A DNA stretch of 64,000 nucleotides from Cichorium intybus (lineage: Eukaryota; Streptophyta; Magnoliopsida; Asterales; Asteraceae), in NCBI GenBank assembly GCA_023525715.1, contig CM042012.1:56292705-56356704 (forward strand), read 5' to 3'. Shown here in pieces: positions 9,798 through 20,180 of the stretch. Under the pieces are notes generated by a model that saw only the letters and a program-made list of their open reading frames with translations, ran no database searches and was not told the origin of the DNA. Position 1 is the stretch's first letter. Every line of letters starts with the position of its first letter. The translations under genes were made by a program, and so were the position numbers.

Positions 9798-12700
9798 AAT
9801 GTCGACTCTGTATGAATCGTTCATGGAGAAGCATAGTTCCATTAATTCAGCTGCTTCAGGATTGAGTCCAGTATTAAGGTACATCAAGAAATGATCCAGA
9901 TCGTCTGGACCGATTGTTCGATGTTTCAAACTGGGAATCCACAAGGTGGGACACAGTCACGGAAAGATTGGAAAAATGCTCCAAAGCCAAACCGTTTGGT
10001 AAACTCATAAATATCTTAGAATTCAGAACACCTGATCCTCATTTCCTTGATACAGGATGTGTTTCACACATTTGCTCTGTATGCACGAACTCTGGAGGAT
10101 GCGGGATGGTGTCGCACAGGAGCATATTCGGATTGGATCTGGAGCTCGTGCGGTTTTTGAGTTAAGCTAGATATTTGTTCTTGTTATTAGTTTATAGATA
10201 CATACGACATGGATTCGCATAGTATATTGTTCTGAGGATAATTCTGGTTTAATGAAATATTTTTTTTGAAACATGATTGTTTTAATTGTCCTCGAAATGT
10301 TGTGTGAATGTGTTGATGACGTAAATGGTAATAACTTGAATGTTGATACATCCAATGGGATTGGATTTGTAAATTGTGTTCTTTATGATTGATAAAGTGA
10401 ATTTTATGAGAATCACTTCAACCAAAGGTCCAGTTGGACAGGACTTTGGAATCATTTGACTTAGAGTCACATGATGAATTAAGTGCTTAATAAAATTAAT
10501 TGTGGCAAGAAAGGAATCGCCCAAAGATCCAATGGATAGGATTTTGGAATCAGTTGACTTGGAGTCAGGTGATGATTACATGTCTTGAATAATATTAACA
10601 AAGTCATAAATTTACATGGAACTGTAAAGGTATTAAGATTTTGAGCAACAGACACATAAGTTACTGTGTATTGCTCGAATCTTCGAACAGAACACGATTA
10701 GTTATGCTTCATGATATTTGCCAAATGGTTTGACAAATATGGCTTTGTTTATCGGAATAAGCGATTGATTGGAACCTTGAAGTATTCAAGGATTTCGAAG
10801 GAAGTATAAGATCAACAGAACCTGAGTAACAACATAGACTGAGAAAATGTTTCACAGTTTATACTCTTCCAAGAACACTAATGGTTATAATGTGTCTTAG
10901 GGAAGATGATGGAGCATTGATCGAAATAGTTTTGATCCTCGGTGTATAAGATACACTGGATACATTTCCGACTAATATTTCAATGAATTGAATATTCAAC
11001 CAGTCAGACCGCAGAAGCCATATTCCGACCACATCTTAAACTAAGTAGGTTATGTTGACACTGTCTGAAATGTAAAGCTGGGATCGTCCCACTAGTACAT
11101 AGAAAGTCCAGGGTCATGTAGCCTTCGTCTGAATCTCATGATAAGCCTGAAACTGATCAGCAATGTCGTTTCATTGGCCATTCCGGTTATCCTTTGGAAG
11201 AAGAGTACTTTTAGAAAGAACTCAAGTTCTAAGGAAATAGTGGGGGTAAGAATAATTCTGAATGAGTTCAGGGATTAGCCAAGTGAAAGAACCTTTAGTC
11301 ACCACTGGGACTTGACCAGGAATTAGATTCCTGTTAAACCTGACATACCCTCTCTTCGCTTGACCAGTAGTTATTGTCACTGTCATAAGGAGTTATGATT
11401 TGTGTGATATACCGGGTAGTGGTAAAACACTAAAGATGGTACGGATAAGTAATCCGACTGCTGGAAGCATTGGTGAGCCCAGTTGCTGCCAAATAAGAGA
11501 ACCTTACCGCGAGACACAGTCTATGTGACAGTTTGATTGATCTTTACAGCTGGTCTAGGAACCAGTGGGAGTAATTGAATCATCAAAAGAAGGGAACATA
11601 GAAATGTACTTACAGAACATCTGGTTGAATGAGTCATCACTTGGAGTCAAGCAATTGATTCTGAGAGAAGCACTCTCAATAGAAGATGTAATCCGAGATG
11701 ATTCTGCGTGGCATAATGTGAGTCGTTAGTGGAGCGTGTGTGGTTTACCGGCACACTAATAGGGACTCACATAGAGCATGCCATTACAAAAGGTACACGG
11801 CCCCGGGATTCGTCTCATGGGCATCTCGCAAGAAAGGATATTCGGATTCTCAAAATAGGCCAAAAGGTTTGGATTTTGTGAATAGCCTGAAAGGTTTCCT
11901 TTAATATGTCGGAAAGGTTTGGATTTCGGTTTCGCAAAATGTGCCATAAGTTCTGGATTTTGTGAATAGTCCTAAAGAGTTATATAACGGTGTCAAAGCC
12001 AGTGGGAGTATCGTTGTTATCTGCTATCATTGTATGTGGGTTACATACTGGTTCTAGGAAACGTCTCTTATCATTACAAAGTGTAATGACTTGTTGTTAA
12101 GAAACGGTTCGCTATGAAAGACTTTAAGAGATACAACATACTCAGGTGGTTGTGAACATCTATTAGATAGATCAGTATTCTGCCAATATGATCTTGATGA
12201 GATTCAAGATGCATAACCCCAGGAATGGAGTTTCCTGTCATTGCAAAGTGTAATGAATCGTCATGAAAGAAACAAAGAAGGTGTAACATACTCACGTAGT
12301 TCACAGACATCTGTCGGATAGATGAGACTGACAGTATAGACTTAGCCGTTGAGAATATGATCTTGATGGGATTTAAGATGCATAAGAAAGAGTCTCCGAA
12401 AGGAAATGTTTCCAGAAATCATGACACAAGGATTATTGGTAATCTTAGGATTCCGAAAGGGCTTGGAATGAGATTACATCAGGTTTCTCGAGCCTCTTGG
12501 ACAAATCAGAAGTGTTATGAACATATCCTGATGACTTAATGCTTAGAGCATTGTAAGTTGGATTCAGGATATTGCCTAGCTGAGAATACTGAATGGATTT
12601 TTGAACAGACGTGAGAAATCATTGGGAAATGATTAGGGTGATTGATTTGAAAGGGTTTTCAAATCGGTAATTGTTTACACCAGAACGTGGTGCTGTAGGA

Positions 12701-13860
12701 CTTCATGGTTAAAGAATTTCGTTGGTTTCTGATGGAGCGCGTGTGGTTCACCGACACATCATAACACCTCGAAATTGTCTTATGGTATAGTCGTGTAGAC
12801 TAAAGACCCGAGAACCATGGGCAGTCACGGTACACATCACCAGAATGGAGTTGTGAGAGAGAATGACAAAATGACAAAGTGAGATATCATCGGAAGAGTA
12901 TCCGATAGGATCATCTGCAATAAAGTGTATAAGTGTTAGACACTTGGATACATAGAAAGAGTGAAAAAGGTCATAGACATAGATATAAAAGGCTTGAATT
13001 GAATGTTTAAAAGAGAATAAGAAACCGATAATAGTTATGATAAATCCGACTTGGTGATTACCTCGTGGAGACTTGGTAATTAGCAGGAGTAGCTGCGAGT
13101 CAGATTTCATGTTTCACTTTTGCATGTTTTACTTCCTGAATAATTGGATTATTCAAATATCCACACTCGTTCATACTCTTAGGGAGTAAGTATGAAGGAA
13201 GACTGTCATGAATTGGTTTGTAGATTGTCTAAGGAGTTAGACATAGCAATAAGATTGCTGCAACGTTCATGAGTACTTGGAAATGGAGATTTGAGAATTG
13301 GATAAACCCGCGCTCAATGTATTGTTTCATGGATTATATCACGAGCAATGTTGAGACGATAATATCTTATGGTCTTAAAGTGGAGAGATATGAGTTATAA
13401 TTTGCAAGGCGGTTGTTCATTGATAGTACGAAAACGCATCGGTAACTCGGTGTTATAAAACGTGTTGTTGTGAGTGATTTGTCGGGTAAAAGATATAACA
13501 TATTAGTCGAAGCTTATTCGTCCCTTGACCCAGACAGGAAACAGATATCTGTTGGCCACTCGATGATTTTGAAGTTGACTGAAGCGCTGGCCAGCCATGA
13601 CTGAATTGATTCGTTCAATTGAAGTCTAAAAGTCATAAGCAAAATCGGAAATCGGGAAACAGTGTGTCAGACAGAGATTGATCTCAATCCATGTCTCATG
13701 TCTGAAAATATCTTGTTGGACGGAGAATCATCTGATCACTTATCTATGGACAGAACTGACTAGGTCAGAGTTCGGCAGCAGTTTCTAGGAAACTACAGTT
13801 TGCTGATTAATTAGAGGTTAAATTGGTAATTATAGTCATAGACTTATCCAAGTGGGAGAC
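9798..13860 (+). mobile_element. Internal region of a heavily decayed Ty1/copia element (element 1)
   Basis: No long frame survives. 9914-10165 keeps a protease-like FLDTGCVSHICS (DTG active-site triad, as in copia protease VLDTGC..HIC). Bases 13849-13860 form the polypurine tract AAGTGGGAGAC directly before a TG-starting LTR at 13861, which fixes the + orientation. Words identical to the leader of element 3 occur at 11731-11754 and, diverged, near 12734-12757. No 5' LTR is visible: the left limit abuts the CACTA end and is arbitrary. Other short frames here show no family signature. Confidence 0.6.
9914..10165 (+). pseudogene. copia protease remnant (DTG motif)
   Basis: An 83-codon open stretch with LDTGCVSHICS at about residues 45-57. 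In Ty1/copia polyproteins the catalytic Asp of the aspartic protease lies in this DTG/DSG context, just after the zinc knuckle. The rest of the stretch and all flanking frames are too eroded to align by eye. Confidence 0.55.
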
Positions 13861-14186
13861 TGTTGGATTAGGTGTCTAAGCCATGACTTATAATTTGTAT
13901 TTACCTAATTAATAGAAGCAAAGTCCATTTGGGTTGCCCTCATAGCTGGAGGTTTGGTAGAAAGTTCGGTAGAGAGAAAGGTTGGTTTATTATGGGATTA
14001 ATAAATCAATAGAAATAAAAGATATGGTTTGTTAATATATTAAAGTGATAATATATTAATTAGAAACTATATTGATTGATTAATAATTAATCAGGAATTG
14101 ATTGGATTAATTTCTGTGGTATTAATTAGATTAATCAGGAGGTCAGGGATTAAAGTCGTACAAATTCAATAGTTGAATTGAAGCGC
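13861..14186 (+). mobile_element. 3' LTR of copia element 1, first part
   Basis: Starts TGTTGGATTAGGTGTC right after the polypurine tract. CAAAGTCCATTTGGGTTGCC and CATAGCTGGAGGTTT are shared with the inverted LTR of element 3 at 43560-43665, proving the same family. The LTR is cut at 14186 by the insertion of element 2; AGCGC (14182-14186) is the left target duplication. Confidence 0.85.
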
Positions 14187-14505
14187 TGTTGAAATGTAAG
14201 AGTTGGATCGAGATTCAAAAATGCGGAATAATGTAAATAAACAAGATCAAGAACAGACAATATGAAGAACTGATGTCTAATGATTAAAATGCAACTCAAG
14301 AACAATTCGATGTGAACTATTATGTATGAGCGCCGTGAAAAGATTACCAAAGTTAACCCTAACAAGGGTACGAACATGCTATTTAAACAAAAACTAAGTA
14401 TGGAAGGACAGACCCATTCCATAACCGATAGCAAAATTATAGGCGCAAAATCTGGCAACAAATCCGATCAGCATATTTGACTCAATCTTAATTTATGACT
14501 CAACA
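14187..14505 (-). mobile_element. 3' LTR of element 2
   Basis: 319 bp, near-identical to 26931-27248. Differences seen: ACTATTATG versus AATATTCTG (two substitutions), GATAGCAAAA versus GATACAAAA (one base), AATCCGATC versus AATACGATC. The polypurine tract lies immediately inside at 14506-14518. Confidence 0.97.
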
Positions 14506-14539
14506 ATCTCCCCCTTTGAGTCAAAAATGCGACTTTTCT

Positions 14540-17500
14540 TCATTCTTCAGATTTTACTCCACTTGTTTGTCTGTCAAACACCTTCGGAATGATTGCCAGG
14601 ATCCTTTTTCGAAACTCAATGTACCACCTCAACATGTCATTGACGCAAGTTTTATCATCAGTGGTGTTGGATGGGAGTTTATTGACCATGTGAAGAATAT
14701 GTTCCAACACTGGAGTCCTGTAAAGATGTTTGTCTAAAAGAAAGAATATCCTTTTAACATTCTCGAGGCCTTCCTTTGAATTGTATGCCACACTCCAGTT
14801 TGAGTTGACAATTTTTCCGATTTTACGCTTGCTTAGATTTTTGGGAGGAGGACGTCTCACAGTTAAAGGAACTTTGTCCAGAACACCAGCAACTTCAACA
14901 TCAAGCTTTGCCACTTCAAGAATGTAGTATCCAATCATCCTTTTGATATGATCAAAAAGAGGTTGATACTTTTGTTCTCTCGACAAGATATTGAACAGAG
15001 ATATCCAGTCGAATGGATTCAGAAATGGAAGGTCAGCAAGAGAGAATTCCATCTTCTCTTTATCATCTCCTCTTAAAGCCAAGAACCTTGCGTTTTTGAA
15101 TGGAACAATGACCTCAGGAAGACGGGGAGTCAACTGCACAATCTTCTTCAAACTCCACGTTAAATGTTGAGGACGCGCGTTCTTCAAATAGAAGGTGAAT
15201 AACAGATCATTCACTTCCAAACTAGAAAGACGGGTGTCTTTGAGTTCCTCAAACCCTCGGAACAGGAGAGCTTTTGCAGTCATCGGAAAGTCAAACTGCG
15301 AGTTTACATCATTGCTTGTGTTGTACGAGGCTATTGGTTGAAGCCAGTTCTCCACAGGCTCAGTAATTGCTTCCATTGTCATTCTTTTATAGTGCCAGGG
15401 AGGAAACAAAGACATTTGAGTTTTCAGGAGTAACTCAGCCTCTCTTTTGGCAGCTTCCTCAGCATCAAGTTTCCGGGTAAGGTTGAGAATTTCATCAATT
15501 TCATTCTCCCTGGTCGACTTGGTTGCGTCCTGATCAGATTCTTTTTCTTCCAAAATCTCCTTTCCTTTGACTTTTGATGGACCAGCGCCTCCTTCAGCAT
15601 TTTCATTTGTTTTAATCAGAGTGTCTTTCTTCGGAGTCTCCTGATTAAATGTACTTTCTTCGTTTGTTTCGTCTCCCCCTTGTTTCGGAGAGGCAACACC
15701 TTCCGAAACACCCTTTAAGGCAGTAAGAAGATTGAATACGGGATGAAGCTTAAGGGTCAGATGTCTACGCACCTGAGGATTGAGAATTGGATCAGTGTCT
15801 TCAACAATCCGATGAAGGAAGGAGTCAATTTCCGATACACCACTTCGAACAGCTTTGTTCTGATACAAAGCCGAGGTAAGAATGGCAGACTTGTGACGGA
15901 GATCGGACTTGAGGAGCTGGATTTTAGTTTCTTTAGCGGCTAATTTATCCATCAAATAATTTTCCGTGGCCACATCTGTCCTCAGTTGATCAACCTTTGT
16001 ATCCATAGAGGATACCCATTCGGAATATTGCTGCTTCAATTCCGAACGTAAGGAAGAAAGTGCCTCTTTTTCGTTCTTCAGAGAGTTGCTGAAGTTGGAG
16101 ATAACCTGTTGCATATTTTCGTTGTTCCGGACATGAGCATCACGGAAGTCTTGAGTAAATTTAAGAACATCTTTTTCCAGTCTGCCAATAGAGGTGGCAG
16201 AATCTCGCATTTGTGTTTCAGATTTCTCTATGAGGGAGGTGAATTGACGTATGAGGTTGACATTTTCGGTGATCAAGGTGTCCACCGATTCCTTGTGAGC
16301 TTCCAACTGGGATTGCCAATCGGAGACAGAGGGATGTGCCTTGGATTGGAGAAGTAAATCCAGTTTAGCAGAGATTTCCGAGAGCTGATCAGATGACATT
16401 GGAACAGAAGAGCTGGGTGTCTTTAGTTTAACATTAGATGGAGATTCAAGGAAATCGGAAAGATCATCCTGGTCATCATTAACCAGTATATCTTCCTCTT
16501 CATCAACGTCGGTAAGGGGGTTGTTATGAGGGGAATCAGGAATGGCAGTTTGTTTTGGTGATAAAGATGGAGATTTTTGAGTGTTGGTGGTTCGGAGGGG
16601 TGAACGTTCGGGTGTAGATTGCGGACTAGAATGAGGAGTTGTTTTTGGTGTGGGGTCATGAGGCGGTGATGCGGGAGGTGGAGAAGGCTTGGTAGGTGGA
16701 ACATCTTCAAGGTTGTCGGTAATCGGAACGTCGTGCGGGGAGGTCGGAATTTGATGAGTATCGGAGAGTTCGGTTTCGGAATCATAAGACTGTACAAGCT
16801 TTCGAAGTCTCCTTGGACGTTTGGGCTGTTTTTCGGTGTCAGATGCTGCAGTTTTACCTTTTCGTTTGACAATTTTCTTTGGATTTTCAAGTCTGTCAAA
16901 AGCGACTTGATGAGCTTGATCAACAGCACGAATTCCTGATGGAGGTAGTTGTCGATATGCAGCAATGCATTGCACGTCCTTCGGAACGCGGTCCAACATC
17001 GTGATCGGAATGGACCCGATGAAATCGAAATCCTCCGATTTGGTAGTCGCAAACTGTGTGGTTGACAGCGTCGGAATGACCGCTAAGACAGAATCAGTCA
17101 TTATATGAAGATGATGTTGCTCAATAGCCCTTTTTACCACAATGGACCAAAATCGAGCACAAGAGACTTCGGAGTGTCGATTTTTGTAGTTCACGCTCTC
17201 GAAAAATTGGCTCCAAAGAATTGACCCGTAATCAAGGTTGATGTCATGATAGAGGCCATAAAATAAAGAGTAAAAGAGCTTACTTGCACTGTCTGTGCCT
17301 GTCGTGCATTCGGAGAAACTTTTGAACAAGATTGTGAAAAGAAAGTTCCACAGAGGTGGTAGGCTCTTCTTTGTGAACTTGGAGAGTTGCGTTATATCAC
17401 CCTTGTAGCCTAGTTGGTAGAAAAATCGTGGAAGAGTAGAAGGCGGAAGGGAATCAGGATCGACAATATCAGTTTGATCAGTAAACCCTAGCAATTTCCC

Positions 17501-17791
17501 AAATCGAGACTTGGAAATGCGTGTCTTGATGGATCCAACTTCAAAAGTAACGACATCATCAGCCTTGTTGTAGAATGCGGATGAGTATGCAGATGAGAGA
17601 TACACGATTGGAACCTCCTCTGAAGCAGTTAGGGCTTTGCAGATCGTGGAGAATTTGAGAGATTCGATCATCGGTTGAAGAGCTTCGTTATACTTCGAAG
17701 AGTGAAGATCAATAATCATGTTCTGATTTTGTTTGATCTTCAGCATTAGAGATGAGGAAGTATTTTCGTTTGCTGAGGATGAACCAGCCAT
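14540..17791 (-). CDS. 1083-residue coiled-coil ORF downstream of pol in element 2
   Basis: An intact frame on the sense strand of the retrotransposon, in the place where some Sireviruses have an envelope-like gene. I do not recognise its family with certainty; similar ORFs occur in plant retroelements as uncharacterised proteins. Visible layout: N-terminal globular part (1-295); a basic stretch that could be a nuclear localisation signal (304-333, KRKGK and KRPRRLRK); a Pro/Ser/Thr-rich tail (340-425); an acidic patch (428-447, DVDEEEDILVNDDQ); a long helical, probably coiled-coil part (465-645); a Glu/Lys-rich linker (700-795); and a C-terminal globular part (800-1083) ending in basic helices. 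I see no signal peptide and no membrane segment, which speaks against a classical envelope protein. The start ATG is followed by a Ser/Asn-rich leader (MAGSSSANENTSSS). The lack of stops over 3.2 kb suggests recent selection. Confidence 0.85.
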   Translation of the reverse strand: MAGSSSANENTSSSLMLKIKQNQNMIIDLHSSKYNEALQPMIESLKFSTICKALTASEEVPIVYLSSAYSSAFYNKADDVVTFEVGSIKTRISKSRFGKLLGFTDQTDIVDPDSLPPSTLPRFFYQLGYKGDITQLSKFTKKSLPPLWNFLFTILFKSFSECTTGTDSASKLFYSLFYGLYHDINLDYGSILWSQFFESVNYKNRHSEVSCARFWSIVVKRAIEQHHLHIMTDSVLAVIPTLSTTQFATTKSEDFDFIGSIPITMLDRVPKDVQCIAAYRQLPPSGIRAVDQAHQVAFDRLENPKKIVKRKGKTAASDTEKQPKRPRRLRKLVQSYDSETELSDTHQIPTSPHDVPITDNLEDVPPTKPSPPPASPPHDPTPKTTPHSSPQSTPERSPLRTTNTQKSPSLSPKQTAIPDSPHNNPLTDVDEEEDILVNDDQDDLSDFLESPSNVKLKTPSSSVPMSSDQLSEISAKLDLLLQSKAHPSVSDWQSQLEAHKESVDTLITENVNLIRQFTSLIEKSETQMRDSATSIGRLEKDVLKFTQDFRDAHVRNNENMQQVISNFSNSLKNEKEALSSLRSELKQQYSEWVSSMDTKVDQLRTDVATENYLMDKLAAKETKIQLLKSDLRHKSAILTSALYQNKAVRSGVSEIDSFLHRIVEDTDPILNPQVRRHLTLKLHPVFNLLTALKGVSEGVASPKQGGDETNEESTFNQETPKKDTLIKTNENAEGGAGPSKVKGKEILEEKESDQDATKSTRENEIDEILNLTRKLDAEEAAKREAELLLKTQMSLFPPWHYKRMTMEAITEPVENWLQPIASYNTSNDVNSQFDFPMTAKALLFRGFEELKDTRLSSLEVNDLLFTFYLKNARPQHLTWSLKKIVQLTPRLPEVIVPFKNARFLALRGDDKEKMEFSLADLPFLNPFDWISLFNILSREQKYQPLFDHIKRMIGYYILEVAKLDVEVAGVLDKVPLTVRRPPPKNLSKRKIGKIVNSNWSVAYNSKEGLENVKRIFFLLDKHLYRTPVLEHILHMVNKLPSNTTDDKTCVNDMLRWYIEFRKRILAIIPKVFDRQTSGVKSEE

Positions 17792-19288
17792 TTGAGAGTT
17801 CTTGAAAGTTCGAGAGGGAAAGAGGGCTTTGAAGATGAAGAGTTCTTACGTGAGAGATGAAGAGCGGAGAAAAAGAAATAATGAGCCAAAAACCTTTTAA
17901 ATATCCTTTGAAGAGTGTTTGGAAAAAGGAAATCCCGCTTCAGTCGATTACGTTTCCCAAGAATCACGCAGTATCATCATGAGTAACCCCTAAAAATCGC
18001 ATTGCAGGCGCGTGAAAAGCGATAATGTAGCTGCTGTGAAGAGGACGTTATAGCGGCCACGTCTTGATTACCTCATCCATTTTTTTTTTTTTTTTTTTTG
18101 AAGAACGAAAAAAAATTTTGAAGAAGAAGAAAAAGAAAAAAAAAGTTTGAAGAAGAAAAAAAATTTTGATGAGTAAAAGAAAGAAAAAAAATGCCAGGTC
18201 ATCGATCTGAATCCTTATCAAAAGAAAATCAGCCAGAGTTAGAAAAATCAAATAATGATTTTCGTGCAAGAGTGTGCCAAAGATAAAGAAGAAAATCAAG
18301 ATTTATTTGGTAGTCTGTGATGTCGGAATGACATAAAACTGATTTATCCCGGGCAATGATCTCTACCTTTGGAATCATGAGGGATTCAAAAGTGGTTTTG
18401 TGGTATCCCGTTGAATTACGATCAATTGATTGATAAGAATCATTGAAAGGTTTCTTTTAAGATGTTAGCTTAATGGGTTGGGTTTAACTATCTTTCGGAT
18501 TCCGAAAACGTGAGAAATGCTCGAAATCGGAAGACAGTACTTGTCTGACCAGAGTAGTCATGAAAACAAGTGAGGGTAAGGAGAATTTTGTCTGACTTGG
18601 GAAATGTTCGGAAATCTCAGAAAAATTAAAAACTGGATCTTTTTGGATAGAAACTACTTGGGTGGAGTAGATTTCATAAAGAACACGCAAGAGTGAAAGA
18701 TTGAGATTCCCTTTAAAGTTTTCGTCAATTCCTTAGTGGGTTCAGATTTTTGGGTTTCATTCGGAATGGTGGTAAAAACAATTCCGAAATCATGAACACA
18801 GAATTTGTGTAACCATCAGTTTTCAGTGGTATTGCTGAAGACCTTCATAAGGGTTACGGTTATATGGAAATGTATTGAATATGGAGAAATAATAGAAAGG
18901 GCAAGAGAGGATGATGAGTCTCACAGCGCCCCATGGTGAAAATGAGTTGCGATCTTTGACTAGAATTTCCGAAATCATATATTGAAATTGGTTGAGGTTT
19001 CAATAATCATGGATATTCGTTTTTGGTACTTAGAAAATGAGATAAGAAGAAACCCATCAATTCAAAATAGTTACAAAAAAATTGTATTCTTGCTGAAGAA
19101 TGCTGACAAGGACTTGGCTATCATGAGAAAACATTTAATGCTTAGGCGAAAAGGAAGGAAAATGTCCAATCAGTTGCTAATCAGCCGTCTCCGCCTTTAT
19201 GACACATAATAATGACAGCAGGCTGCATCATTACTTTAAAAGTAATTAAATATCCACAATTGGAAGCTTAACCGGTGTCATTTCTGCC
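17792..19288. other. Non-coding interval in element 2 between the 1083-codon ORF and the antisense gene
   Basis: Contains a mirror-like poly-T/poly-A purine tract (18078-18200), many TTCCGA/TCGGAA words (for example 18320, 18493, 18525, 18612, 18765, 18783) and no supportable gene. The part just right of 17791 is the leader of the large ORF on the minus strand. Confidence 0.4.
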
Positions 19289-19296
19289 TATAAAAA
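19289..19296 (+). promoter_or_regulatory. TATA box for the antisense Agenet ORF
   Basis: TATAAAAA at 19289-19296 in CTGCCTATAAAAAGGAAGC, 64 bases before the ATG at 19360, on the strand opposite to the retrotransposon genes. The spacing suits a short 5' leader of about 30-40 bases. Confidence 0.5.
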
Positions 19297-19359
19297 GGAA
19301 GCATTGTTAGTAAAAAACACCCACACCCCAAAAAAAATTACCATCAAAAGAGATATCAC

Positions 19360-19776
19360 ATGGCACATCATCCCTACAACCGTTTTGACAAAGTGGAGGT
19401 CAAGATGCAAGAAGGCGACTACGCAGGTGGCATCTATGGCGGGGTTGTCACGAGAGTTTGGAATCACCAATATGAGGTGAGGATGACCACTCTCAACAAT
19501 GGCGAGGTTGGTGGACCACTGACCGTTCAAACAAGCTACCCCTTTCTGCAGCCTGTCCCACCAAGAATTTTGGTGGAGTTCAAACAGTTTGACCTCGTTG
19601 AGGTCTGGCACAGGAGGGGGTGGTGGCCGGCAGTGATCATCCGTACCACTCCCCACCACCAGTTCCATGTGGGACTGGCGGATGGAAGTCGCCTCTTTGT
19701 TGATGAGAGTGAGCTGCGCCTCTACCAGGCTTTCCATCCCGGTGATCCTCCTATGTGGCATTACTACAAGCTTTAG
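19360..19776 (+). CDS. Agenet/Tudor-like protein encoded antisense inside element 2
   Basis: A complete 138-residue frame from ATG to TAG on the strand opposite to gag-pol. It has two Agenet-type modules: residues 9-65 (FDKVEVKMQEGDYAGGIYGG, then WNHQYEVRMTTL) and residues 77-122 (FDLVEVWHRRGWWPAVIIR, then FHVGLADGS and ESELRLY). Agenet domains are plant members of the Royal/Tudor superfamily that bind methylated histone tails or other chromatin ligands; FDLVEV plus GWWPAV is their signature. A TATA box lies 64 bases upstream, and no stops or frameshifts are seen. GC content is clearly higher than in the neighbouring AT-rich DNA. It may be an element gene acting on chromatin, or a captured host gene piece; the sequence alone cannot decide. 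The opposite strand also has an open frame here (19288-19761), which I regard as the shadow. Confidence 0.75.
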   Translation: MAHHPYNRFDKVEVKMQEGDYAGGIYGGVVTRVWNHQYEVRMTTLNNGEVGGPLTVQTSYPFLQPVPPRILVEFKQFDLVEVWHRRGWWPAVIIRTTPHHQFHVGLADGSRLFVDESELRLYQAFHPGDPPMWHYYKL

Positions 19777-20180
19777 GTCGAAGTAGTTTTTGTTTAGCCT
19801 TTTGATGTAATGAACTTTGTTCCTGTAGCTTGAATGAAACGTAGTTTTCTTTTGTTTAATGATTTCTGTTTCTGCATGCGCATGGATATCGGCAAGAAGA
19901 ACAATACACAGAGGAAAAAGAAAATAAAATACACAACACAGGAATTAGAATTTTAAACATCAAAAATAAACAAAACAAAAAAAAACAAAAAAAATATTTT
20001 TGATATTTTTTTTTTTAAAAAATAAAATTAAATAGCTGAAATAAATAAAAAAAACAGAGAGAAGAAAAAAAATAAAAAAATAAACATAAAAAAAGTTTTA
20101 GAAAGGATACATGCATTCCGAATCATTCATGTCTAAAAACCGATTCCGAGGCATTCCAATTTTCGGAATCAATCGGAATC
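19777..20180. other. AT-rich spacer in element 2 with a cluster of TTCCGA words
   Basis: 19905-20100 is nearly pure A/T with long A and T runs. 20115-20225 packs words such as CATTCCGAATC, ACCGATTCCGAGG, TTTTCGGAATC, AATCGGAATC and ATCGGAACGG. No coding frame apart from the pol tail on the minus strand (end 20181). Confidence 0.4.

Noticed and set aside
12748..13110. 120-codon minus-strand frame in element 1
   Set aside because: Opposite to the element's orientation, no recognisable motif; chance frame in decayed DNA.
16423..17052. 209-codon open frame overlapping the 1083-codon ORF on the same strand
   Set aside because: Low-complexity Pro/Leu/Arg-rich translation of the Pro/Ser-rich linker in another frame; the main frame is far longer and starts properly.
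19288..19761. 157-codon frame on the minus strand opposite the Agenet ORF
   Set aside because: The + strand has the recognisable domain and a TATA box; the minus frame shows no family signature.
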